Below are positions 25,385 through 31,961 of a DNA stretch of 40,106 nt, piece after piece. The notes beneath the pieces are model-generated. The model did not search any database and was not told the origin of the DNA. It saw nothing but the letters and a program-made list of their open reading frames with translations. The stretch comes from Polyangiaceae bacterium (GTDB taxonomy: Bacteria > Myxococcota_A > Polyangia > Polyangiales > Polyangiaceae). Made by a program: the position numbers and the translations under genes. The DNA lies in contig JAKLKA010000060.1 in assembly GCA_023150915.1 (NCBI GenBank), positions 1-40,106 of the forward strand, written 5' to 3'. Each line of letters starts with the position of its first letter. Positions within the stretch are counted from its first letter, which is position 1.

Positions 25385-26062
25385 ATGATCCCCCGAATGG
25401 TGCGCCCAACTTGGGTCGTAGCGGCTCTCGCTTCGGTGTCCCTGCTCGGCTGCGATCTGCTGAAGCGGCCCGAGCCCAAGCCCTTCGAGGCGCGGGTGAA
25501 GGTCTTCGGCGATCCCGGGCAGCCCCTCAAGGGCGCCGACGTTTGGTACAAGCAGAAGAAGGTCGGCGTCACGGACGACGCCGGCCTGGTGAACTTCCGC
25601 CTCAAGGGCGCCGAGGGCGAGGTCTACGACCTCACGGTGAAGTGCCCGACCGGTTTCACCAGCCCGTCCAAGCCGGTGTCGGTCGTGCTCCGGAACACCA
25701 GCGACCCCACGCAGCGGCCGGAATACCAGGTGGATTGCATCAAGTCGTCTCGGACGGTCGTGGTTGCAGTGCGGGCGGATTCCGGGGCTAACCTCCCAGT
25801 GATGTATTTGGGCAAAGAGGCGGCGCGCACCGACGCGTCCGGCGCCGCCCATGTCTTCCTCGAGGTTCCCCCCAACCAGGTGTTCCAGCTGTCCATCGCC
25901 ACCGAGGGCGACGGCGGGAAGGACCTTCGTCCGCAGAACCCCACCGCGACTTTCGAGGTGAAACAGGCCGACGACGTCTTCGTGTTCGACCAGAAATTCA
26001 AGGTCGAGAAGAAGAAGGTGCGCGGCGGCAAAGCGAAGCCCAAGGGCCCGACCCCGATCTGA
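25385..26062 (+). CDS. lipoprotein with PEGA/carboxypeptidase-regulatory-like domains
   Basis: 225 residues from ATG 25385; ATG 25397 is an equal alternative. Both precede the signal VVAALASVSLLGC with a good lipobox. Residues about 35-110 form one beta-sandwich (VFGDPGQPLKGADVWYKQKK, TDDAGLVNFRLKGAEGEVYD) and about 120-205 a second (MYLGKEAARTDASGAAHVFL). The C-terminus is very basic (KKKVRGGKAKPKG). No catalysis is expected; the fold suggests surface or periplasmic binding. It starts one base after the previous stop and ends the run at a terminator. Confidence 0.75.
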   Translation: MIPRMVRPTWVVAALASVSLLGCDLLKRPEPKPFEARVKVFGDPGQPLKGADVWYKQKKVGVTDDAGLVNFRLKGAEGEVYDLTVKCPTGFTSPSKPVSVVLRNTSDPTQRPEYQVDCIKSSRTVVVAVRADSGANLPVMYLGKEAARTDASGAAHVFLEVPPNQVFQLSIATEGDGGKDLRPQNPTATFEVKQADDVFVFDQKFKVEKKKVRGGKAKPKGPTPI

Positions 26063-26081
26063 AGGCGGCGCGGCGTCTCCT

Positions 26082-26120
26082 CGGCCCCTCCGGAACCCTC
26101 CGGGGGGGCCGTCGTCATTT
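26082..26120 (+). terminator. terminator before the Tad locus
   Basis: CGGCCCCTCCGG (26082-26093) pairs with CCGGGGGGGCCG (26100-26111), twelve pairs including one G-U, around a six-base loop, followed by TCGTCATTT. It lies 19 bases after the stop at 26062. The T-run is short, but stem strength and position make it a good Rho-independent terminator candidate. Confidence 0.7.
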
Positions 26121-26247
26121 CAACATTCCGAGCCCGTCGGACGACCCCGCAAGCCGGCTGGAATTTTTCGGCGTCGGCGGCAAAATAGTGAAAAAAATCG
26201 CGAGGTTCCAGTCGATTTCTTGTTGCAGCCAGGGAAGCCTTCCTGCT

Positions 26248-26265
26248 ACCTTCCGTATCGAAGGT
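26248..26265. promoter_or_regulatory. perfect inverted repeat upstream of the first pilin gene
   Basis: ACCTTC (26248-26253) and GAAGGT (26260-26265) are separated by CGTATC, 43 bases before the flp start. A second small palindrome GGAAG-C-CTTCC lies at 26233-26243. The 120 bases around them (from 26160) are AT-richer than their surroundings, as expected for a promoter region. It could be an operator or a leader hairpin. No confident -10/-35 or -24/-12 pair was found. Confidence 0.35.
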
Positions 26266-26308
26266 CAGGAGTGTCGGAGAGCCCGGGAACGACACCCTCA
26301 CGAAGTCG

Positions 26309-26503
26309 ATGCAGCCCTCCCCGAACCGCCGACGCCGCCTGGGGTCCCTGGCCAGCAATGGCCGCGGGGCGATCATGACGGAGTACGTCGTCTTGCTCGG
26401 GACGGTCTGTATCGGCTTCGCGGCGGCCATCCTCGGGCTCGGCCCGAGCCTGGTGGCGAACTACGAACGCTCCCAGGCCATCATTCTCTCACCCTTCCCT
26501 TGA
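26309..26503 (+). CDS. flp: Flp-type pilin, first copy (divergent)
   Basis: 64 residues. A basic leader (NRRRRLGSLASNGRG) precedes the prepilin peptidase site G/AIMTEYVVLLG with Glu at +5 and Tyr at +6, the Flp hallmark. One hydrophobic helix follows and the mature protein is about 44 residues. Flp subunits polymerise into thin, sticky Tad pili used in attachment. It differs clearly from the next gene beyond the cleavage motif (ILGLGPSLVANYERSQAII), so it may be a minor or alternative subunit. Its ribosome site is weak. Confidence 0.85.
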   Translation: MQPSPNRRRRLGSLASNGRGAIMTEYVVLLGTVCIGFAAAILGLGPSLVANYERSQAIILSPFP

Positions 26504-26544
26504 AACCAAAACCGGCGAACCGGACAGGACACGAGGTAATCAAC

Positions 26545-26712
26545 ATGGACAAGATTCGTCGTCTGATTCAAGACAAGCGCGGCGCCAACATGGTCGAGTA
26601 CATCATCGTGGTGGCAGTCATCGCGCTGATCGCCATTGCCGCCTTCCGCACGTTCGGCACCAACCTGAACGACAAGACGGACGAGAAGGCCAAGGTCATC
26701 AAGGGACTCTGA
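26545..26712 (+). CDS. flp: Flp-type major pilin candidate
   Basis: 55 residues from ATG 26545. The leader MDKIRRLIQDKRG is followed by G/ANMVEYIIVVAVIALIAI, with Glu at +5 and Tyr at +6. The hydrophobic helix ends in AFRTFGTNLNDK and a lysine-rich tail (KTDEKAKVIKGL). Length and composition match Flp pilins of the Tad system. The following stem-loop could allow higher expression of the two pilins than of the assembly genes. Confidence 0.93.
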   Translation: MDKIRRLIQDKRGANMVEYIIVVAVIALIAIAAFRTFGTNLNDKTDEKAKVIKGL

Positions 26713-26725
26713 TAGGGTCGCTGTC

Positions 26726-26756
26726 GGCGCGCCGGGGCCTCGTGACTCGGCGCGCC
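26726..26756 (+). terminator. stem-loop between pilin genes and the Tad assembly genes
   Basis: Two copies of the self-complementary octamer GGCGCGCC (26726-26733 and 26749-26756) can pair as an eight-base all-GC stem with a 15-base loop. The structure starts 14 bases after the second pilin stop and ends 17 bases before the prepilin peptidase gene. There is no T-run, so partial termination or mRNA stabilisation is more likely than full termination. Confidence 0.45.
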
Positions 26757-26772
26757 ACGACGGACCTCGAGA

Positions 26773-27318
26773 ATGTACGGCGAGCAATATTTCCTACTTG
26801 CCGCAATTCTCGTGGCGGGCTTGGCAGCCTGGTTCGATTGGCGAACCGGAGAGATCCCGAACTGGCTGAACTTCGGAGCCTTGGCGGTCGCGCCGTTCGC
26901 CCACGCGGGTTTCGGCTTGGCGCGCGAAGGCTGGGGGGCGGCGGGGCAGGGATTCGCTTTTTCGATTCTGGGAGTGATCACATGCGGAGTGATACCGATC
27001 TTCTTGTATCGCTCTGGAGCCATCGGAGGAGGTGACGTCAAGCTACTCGGGGCCATGGGAGCGATACTCAGGCCGATGATCGGCATCGAAATGGAGATGT
27101 ACTCGTTCATCGTCGCTGCGCTCTACGCCCCGGTGAGGTTGGCCTACGAAGGCAAGCTGCTGAAGACCCTCGGAAACAGCCTGTTGCTCGTGCGCAACGT
27201 GTTCGTTCCGAAGGCCAAGCGGCGAGAGCTCACGACCGAGATGATGTCGGAGCTCAGGTTCGGGCCTTCGATTTTCGTAGCGACCCTCATAGCGCTGCTT
27301 CTGCACTGGAGGGTCTGA
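26773..27318 (+). CDS. tadV: Tad prepilin peptidase (TadV/CpaA)
   Basis: 181 residues. This A24-family aspartyl peptidase of the inner membrane cleaves Flp prepilin leaders and TadE-type pseudopilins. The two catalytic aspartates are visible: D22 in AWFDWRTGEIPNWL and D88 in GAIGGGDVKLLGAMG. About five hydrophobic segments fit the family. It is short and lacks the N-methyltransferase domain of PilD, as expected for TadV. It follows the two pilin genes directly. Confidence 0.93.
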   Translation: MYGEQYFLLAAILVAGLAAWFDWRTGEIPNWLNFGALAVAPFAHAGFGLAREGWGAAGQGFAFSILGVITCGVIPIFLYRSGAIGGGDVKLLGAMGAILRPMIGIEMEMYSFIVAALYAPVRLAYEGKLLKTLGNSLLLVRNVFVPKAKRRELTTEMMSELRFGPSIFVATLIALLLHWRV

Positions 27319-27343
27319 ACGCAGTAGTCGGAGAACGAGTGAA

Positions 27344-27349
27344 AGGAGG
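27344..27349 (+). promoter_or_regulatory. Shine-Dalgarno that sets the tadE start
   Basis: AGGAGG at 27344-27349 is seven bases before GTG 27357. An earlier in-frame GTG (27339) would contain this site inside the coding region, so GTG 27357 is chosen. Confidence 0.8.
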
Positions 27350-27356
27350 AACCAGC

Positions 27357-27878
27357 GTGAGCCGTCCCAGCCGTCAGCCGCAACGCGGCCTGAAAAGCGA
27401 CAAGCGGGGCGCCGTCTACGTCGAGTTCCTCGGTGCGTTCTTCCCCATCTTCTTCGGGTTCTGGTGCCTGATGCAATCGGTTGGCATCTACGCCGGCAAG
27501 CTGGTCACCATGAACGCCGCCTACCTGGGCGCTCGAGCCGCCGCCGTGGTGCTGCCGGACGACCCCAAGAACTACGACAAGGCCGGGATCGGCGAGTTCA
27601 AGGGCAAGCGCAAGGACGCCATCGAGCGGGCCGTGCAGATGGGCCTTGGCGGGAACCGCAGCCTGCTCTGGCCGCTGGCGCAGGTGACGCTGCGCGGCTC
27701 GGACGGCAAAGAGAAGAAAGCCTTCGGTCGCGAAGAGGTCGTGACCGTGCGCGTCGAGGTGCCGTATCGCTGCCGGTTGCCGGTGGCGGACAAGGTGATC
27801 TGCGGGTTCGCGGGCATGACCACGGTCGCCGCCGAAGCCAAGATGGTCGTTCATGGAGCGGACTATGAATATCCTTGA
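27357..27878 (+). CDS. tadE: TadE-family pseudopilin
   Basis: 173 residues from GTG 27357. The leader ends SDKRG18 and the mature part begins AVYVEFLGAFFPIFFGFW, with Glu at +5 after the predicted TadV cleavage site. One N-terminal helix is followed by a periplasmic domain (KKAFGREEVVTVRVEVPYRC). TadE proteins are minor subunits needed for Flp pilus assembly. The two C-terminal cysteines (PYRCRLP and VICGFAG) may pair. The gene overlaps the next by 14 bases if that starts at 27865. Confidence 0.85.
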   Translation: MSRPSRQPQRGLKSDKRGAVYVEFLGAFFPIFFGFWCLMQSVGIYAGKLVTMNAAYLGARAAAVVLPDDPKNYDKAGIGEFKGKRKDAIERAVQMGLGGNRSLLWPLAQVTLRGSDGKEKKAFGREEVVTVRVEVPYRCRLPVADKVICGFAGMTTVAAEAKMVVHGADYEYP

Positions 27879-29514
27879 CCGCTTCTTGCTGTGGGTGGGG
27901 CGGCCCGAGCGGCGCATGCAGCGCTGTGGTGCCGACCGCGGCAACCTGAAGAGCGATCAGAGCGGCGCGATCATGATCGCCGGTGTGTTCATGGCCGCGC
28001 TGCTCGCGGCCGGCGTCTTCTACGTGATCGGCATGGGCAACGCGATCGTCTATCGCGAGCGCCTGCAAGACGCCGCCGACGCCGTGGCGTACACCTCTGC
28101 CGGTGTCCATGCCCGCGGCATGAACATCATCGTGTTCATCAACCTGATCATGGCGGCGCTCTTGGCGGTGCTGATCATGATGCGCATGCTGATCGTGATG
28201 CTGGGCATCGCCATCGTGGCGTGCGGCATCTGCATCGCGGCCACGGTGTTCTGCCCGCTCTCTGGCGTGTGCGCCGCGGCCATGCAGCCGATGGTCAAGA
28301 TCGAGCAGGGCCTGGTCAAGGGCGCCAACAAGTACGAGAAAGCGCTGGACAAGATCCTGCCTGCGCTGAGTGGTTTCCAGAAGGTCGTGGCCATCACCAC
28401 GCCGTTCGTCGGTGCCTACAAGGGCAACAAGGTCTCGAAGCAGTACACCCCGCTCATCACCAGCGGCATGGCCCTCAGCCCGTCGCTGGTGCCCTTCGTC
28501 CCCTCGAAGAAGAAGCTCGGCCTGCCCGTTCAAGAAATGGAGTGGGACAAGTTCTGCAAGAAGAGCGCGGAGCTGGCCGTCGAGCACGGCATGTCTTGGA
28601 TCCCCGGGTTCATCCGCAAGCCACTGCAGTGGGCGGCGGGTGCCCTTGCCGGGACCTTCAGCGGCTACTTCTGTGGCGGCGGAGGTGCCAGCAACATCCA
28701 AGAGGTCATGGACAACAAGATCAAGGACCAGGTCAACGAGGGCTGCTCCAATCAGAAGAAGGACTGCGCCGACAAGGTGAAGAGCGGGAACAGCTACCCG
28801 CAGTGCACGGGCGACGTCGAGAAGGACAAGCAGACCCCGTGCATGTCCAAGTACTGCACCGACCTGGGCGGCGGGATGGGCGACTTCAACACCGCCAACT
28901 GCAAGAAAGACGGCAACCAGGCGGCCAAAGACAAGATGAACGAGAGCGGCTTCGACCCCAAGGGCGGAGGCATCTCGAACACCAAGAACAAGACGCCCAA
29001 AGACATCTGGGAGGGCGCCGACCACGGCTCGATCTGGTTCCAGGTGTTCGGCTTCACGGGCGGCGACGAGAAGTGGCCGCGCAACGTGGACAAGGGGCTG
29101 GCGGTCGCCACCAAGACCGGGCAGATGCCCAAGGTGGACGCCGGCTGGGGCAACTGGCGCTTCGCGCAGGCCGAGTTCTACTTCGACGACAAGGGCGCCT
29201 GGAGCGAGCTGAAGAAAGAGTGCATGTGGAAGATGTACTGGCGGGCGCGCCTGCGTCGCTTCGCCGTCAGCGGCATCAACCTGGGGCAACTCGGTCTGGG
29301 CAAGCTGTTCGACGTGATGAAGAAGTACGTCGACACCAAGTTCATCGACAGCAAGGTCAACGGCGGGACCAGCATCATTCTGGGCGGGCTGGGGAAGGAC
29401 CTGTACGACCAGCTGGCGGACAAGTTGAAAGACACCGTGGTCGGCGGCCTGGGCAAAGGGGTCGACTCGGCGATCGACGGTTGGGTGATGCCATCGTGGG
29501 AGGTCATCCATTGA
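27865..29514 (+). CDS. tadG: large TadG-like pilus assembly protein with Cys-rich insert
   Basis: 549 residues from ATG 27865 (GGAG at 27855-27858); ATG 27853 would add four residues. A hydrophobic segment after DQSGAIMIAGVFMAALLAAG and the conserved RLQDAADAVAYTSAGVHARG are typical of TadG/TadE-like proteins, where the second motif follows the helix. There is no Glu at +5, so cleavage by TadV is doubtful. A second long hydrophobic stretch (about 87-130) follows. Residues about 230-350 contain many cysteines (GCSNQKKDCADK, CMSKYCTDLGGG, NCKKDG). No VWA domain is evident, unlike many TadG. The family call rests on the N-terminus and position. Confidence 0.7.
   Translation: MNILDRFLLWVGRPERRMQRCGADRGNLKSDQSGAIMIAGVFMAALLAAGVFYVIGMGNAIVYRERLQDAADAVAYTSAGVHARGMNIIVFINLIMAALLAVLIMMRMLIVMLGIAIVACGICIAATVFCPLSGVCAAAMQPMVKIEQGLVKGANKYEKALDKILPALSGFQKVVAITTPFVGAYKGNKVSKQYTPLITSGMALSPSLVPFVPSKKKLGLPVQEMEWDKFCKKSAELAVEHGMSWIPGFIRKPLQWAAGALAGTFSGYFCGGGGASNIQEVMDNKIKDQVNEGCSNQKKDCADKVKSGNSYPQCTGDVEKDKQTPCMSKYCTDLGGGMGDFNTANCKKDGNQAAKDKMNESGFDPKGGGISNTKNKTPKDIWEGADHGSIWFQVFGFTGGDEKWPRNVDKGLAVATKTGQMPKVDAGWGNWRFAQAEFYFDDKGAWSELKKECMWKMYWRARLRRFAVSGINLGQLGLGKLFDVMKKYVDTKFIDSKVNGGTSIILGGLGKDLYDQLADKLKDTVVGGLGKGVDSAIDGWVMPSWEVIH
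29498..29503 (+). promoter_or_regulatory. Shine-Dalgarno for a TTG start
   Basis: GGGAGG lies seven bases before TTG 29511, whose last two bases open the TGA stop of the previous gene. This supports a TTG start for the next gene rather than a later ATG (29571), which would fall inside its prepilin-like motif. Confidence 0.65.
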
Positions 29515-30038
29515 GCTCCGCGGAAGTGCTCCAGCGCGCTCGGGCCCGGCGCAGGCGGCGCGGCGCTGCCATGACCGAGTCGGCCATCATCGCCGCCTTC
29601 ATGGTCATCCAGTTCGCCTGCTTGTGGGCGGCGGTCACCTTCCAGAAGGCCAAGATCGGCGTGATGGACGAGGCGCGCCTGGCTGCCTGGCAGACGGCGA
29701 TTCAGTACTGCAGCGGCAGCGGCGACATCGCCGGTGACATCGGCCAGAACGTGGGCGACTCGGGCTCGGGGGCCGCGCCGGACATCAGCGGTGCGCAAGA
29801 GCAGGGCGGGTCGAGCTTTGGCCTGGGCAACGACGTCTTCAAAGACTCGGGCTACCCCACCATCACCAAGACGCGCGACGCGAAGTTCCCCAACGTGATC
29901 GGAGGTAACAGCTACACGATGGTGGGCAAGATGCACATGCGGTGCAACGAGCCCAAGAAGAACGACAACGGGAAGACCTACTTCCTGATCGTGCTGGGCG
30001 CCGGAGCGGTGGGTGCGCTCTTGGCGAGCCTGATCTGA
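29511..30038 (+). CDS. TadE/TadF-like pseudopilin, second copy
   Basis: 175 residues from TTG 29511, overlapping the tadG stop (TTGA). The arginine-rich leader (RARARRRRRG18) precedes AAMTESAIIAAFMVIQFACL, which has Glu at +5 as in TadV substrates. The extracytoplasmic part is Gly/Ser/Asp-rich with few hydrophobic blocks. A second helix at the C-terminus (FLIVLGAGAVGALLASLI) is unusual for TadE and suggests both ends are in the membrane if the first is not released. It is likely a minor pilin or assembly factor. Confidence 0.7.
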   Translation: MSSAEVLQRARARRRRRGAAMTESAIIAAFMVIQFACLWAAVTFQKAKIGVMDEARLAAWQTAIQYCSGSGDIAGDIGQNVGDSGSGAAPDISGAQEQGGSSFGLGNDVFKDSGYPTITKTRDAKFPNVIGGNSYTMVGKMHMRCNEPKKNDNGKTYFLIVLGAGAVGALLASLI

Positions 30039-30048
30039 CGAGGACGAG

Positions 30049-31023
30049 ATGGCGCGTTCGTACGAAGAAAGACGAGTCGCCCGCTCCTGGTGGGGCATGC
30101 CGCGCCGGGTGCTCTCGGTCGTCTTCACGCCCCGGGTGCGCGGCGTGCTGCGCGTTGGCGCCTACCTCTCGGTGATCTCGCTGGTGAGCGCGGGCTTCGC
30201 CGCGCGCTCGGCCCACGGCAGCATCTCGGAGCAGGCGCTGGTCACCGGTCGGCAGCTGTCGAAGCTGGGCGAGTTCACCAAGTCGTCCGAGCGGCTGTCC
30301 CTCAACGGCCAGGCCCTCGACATTGCCAGCGCCACCACCAGCCTGTCGATGAAGCAGGTGCTCGACAAGTTCGAGGGCCTCTGCAAGGAAGAGGGTGCCG
30401 TCCCGCGCGACCTGCGCGAGGTCCAAGGCGTGCTCTCGGACCCGACGCTGGCGAAGGAAGCTGCTCGGCTGAACTACGGCGTGCTCCGCCAAGAGACCAA
30501 AGACGATGGCGTGATCGCCTGCACGGTGAAGAACCCTGCCCGTGCCGACCGTCGGTTCTGGGACGGCTTCGCCGCGTTTGCCGAGTCCTGGGATCTCGCG
30601 GAGATTGGGCTGCTTCGCTACGCCTACGTTCGCAAGCTGGACGACGGCTCTACGCACGTGCTCACCGTCTGGACCGACGGCTCGTTCAAGGTGAACGCGA
30701 TGGTCCCGCCCAGCGAAGGCGCGGACTCGCCCGGTGCCGACTCGGCAAACGTGCCGCGTCCGCCGAGCGCGGTGCGCTACCTGTCGGCGTCGGCCGAGGG
30801 GCGCCCCCACGGCATTCGCGTGTACGAGTCCAAGGCGCCCGCGAAAGAGATCTTGGCCGGCTACGAGAAAGAGATGACCGCCAAGGGCTACGAGCAGGTG
30901 TTCATCGGCGAAGACGCTCCCGAGGCGCGCTACTTCAGCCGTGGCGGCGTCGATGTCGTGGTGGTTGCGGACCAGAACGGCGACCGCACCCTGGTCTCTG
31001 CCCTGGAAACGCGCGGGTTCTGA
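30049..31023 (+). CDS. Tad-locus protein of unknown function, one membrane helix
   Basis: 324 residues. A basic N-terminus (about 1-35) leads into one helix (VGAYLSVISLVSAGFAA), so most of the protein lies in the periplasm. The middle part is mainly helical (SMKQVLDKFEGLCKEEGAVP). The C-terminal part alternates short strands and helices (GIRVYESKAPAKEILAGYEK; DVVVVADQNGDRTLVSALE). No known Tad protein matches. Its place between a TadE-like gene and cpaB, 10 bases after the former, points to a role in pilus assembly or in controlling it. No catalytic motif was seen. Confidence 0.75.
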   Translation: MARSYEERRVARSWWGMPRRVLSVVFTPRVRGVLRVGAYLSVISLVSAGFAARSAHGSISEQALVTGRQLSKLGEFTKSSERLSLNGQALDIASATTSLSMKQVLDKFEGLCKEEGAVPRDLREVQGVLSDPTLAKEAARLNYGVLRQETKDDGVIACTVKNPARADRRFWDGFAAFAESWDLAEIGLLRYAYVRKLDDGSTHVLTVWTDGSFKVNAMVPPSEGADSPGADSANVPRPPSAVRYLSASAEGRPHGIRVYESKAPAKEILAGYEKEMTAKGYEQVFIGEDAPEARYFSRGGVDVVVVADQNGDRTLVSALETRGF

Positions 31024-31128
31024 GCCGCCTGCCAGTCCGTGCAGTGGGCCCGCGTGCGTGCGGGTCCGACCTTGGCGCCGGGTTTTAGCGCCCGGATCCC
31101 CGGACCCGACGTGCTAGATCTGTCGCCC

Positions 31129-31191
31129 ATGAAGGCCGGCTGGAGGATTCCATCTCTGGCAGAACGAGGCGATACTGAGGTCCGCGCATGA
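31129..31191 (+). CDS. possible 20-residue leader peptide upstream of cpaB
   Basis: A short frame MKAGWRIPSLAERGDTEVRA ends in a TGA that overlaps the cpaB ATG (ATGA). Overlap of this kind suggests translational coupling, but there is no good ribosome site before 31129. It may be a chance frame. The gap 31024-31187 also holds a stem GGGCCCGC/GCGGGTCC near 31047-31068. Confidence 0.2.
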   Translation: MKAGWRIPSLAERGDTEVRA

Positions 31192-31961
31192 ACAAGAGGG
31201 CGTTGCTCATTTCGCTCGTGGTCGGCGTGATCGGCGTCCTCCTCCTGCTGCTCTACCTTTCCCGCTTCGAGCAAGAGGCCTCCGGCGGCGAGCGCGTCCG
31301 GCTCCTGATGGCGGTCAAGGCCATGGAGCCGGGGGCGGCGATCGCCGAGGACCAGCTGACCACCCGTGAGGTTCCGTTGGCTTACGTCGAGGACCGCGCG
31401 GTCAAGGCGGTGGAGAAGCCCAAGGTCGTCGGCCTGCGGCTGGGCACCAAGGTCGAAGCCAGCCAGACCCTGATGTGGACCGATCTGGCCATTGCCGCCG
31501 ACGAGCGCCGCGACCTGTCCTCGCTGGTGCAGCCCGGCGCCCGCGCCGTCTCGATCGTGGCCGAGAGCGGCGACAAGAGCTTCGCGATGATCCAGCCCGG
31601 CGACTACGTCGACGTGATCGCCAGCATGCCCGGCGAGGCCGACAAGCGAAACGCGGTCGTGCTCTTGCAGAAGGTGCTGGCGCTGGCGGTCGGGCTCGAG
31701 ACCGCCCCGGAAAAAATTACCGATACCAAGGACGAGCGCCGCGAGATGGTGCTCACGCTCAGCGTCAGCCTGCAAGAAGCGCAGCTGCTCTCGCTGGCCT
31801 CGGAGCGCGGCAAGCTGCTGGTGGCGCTGCGCAACCCCGACGACCAGACCGTGCAAGACGGCATCCCCGACATGCCCTCTACGGCGCTGGAAGACAAAGT
31901 CATCCGCACCACCATCCAAGGGGCTCGAAAGCTCGGGCCCGTCGAGCTGAAGGCGAAGTGA
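31188..31961 (+). CDS. cpaB: CpaB/RcpC, Flp pilus assembly protein
   Basis: 257 residues. An N-terminal helix (ALLISLVVGVIGVLLLLLYL) anchors it in the inner membrane. A SAF domain follows (LLMAVKAMEPGAAIAEDQLT to VVGLRLGTKVEASQTLMW). The RcpC-type C-terminal domain contains GARAVSIVAESGDKSFAMIQ and PGDYVDVIASMPGE. CpaB/RcpC acts in the periplasm between the secretin and the inner-membrane platform and affects pilin modification or secretin stability. The stop overlaps the cpaC start. Confidence 0.93.
   Translation: MNKRALLISLVVGVIGVLLLLLYLSRFEQEASGGERVRLLMAVKAMEPGAAIAEDQLTTREVPLAYVEDRAVKAVEKPKVVGLRLGTKVEASQTLMWTDLAIAADERRDLSSLVQPGARAVSIVAESGDKSFAMIQPGDYVDVIASMPGEADKRNAVVLLQKVLALAVGLETAPEKITDTKDERREMVLTLSVSLQEAQLLSLASERGKLLVALRNPDDQTVQDGIPDMPSTALEDKVIRTTIQGARKLGPVELKAK

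Noticed and set aside
26160-26230. Possible sigma-54 (-24/-12) promoter upstream of the pilin genes
   Set aside because: TGGAA and TTGCAG elements are present but not at the required spacing, so no GG-N10-GC match could be supported.
27598-29511. Minus-strand frame of 637 codons opposite tadG
   Set aside because: The plus-strand gene has coupled starts and Tad context; the antisense frame has no family motifs.
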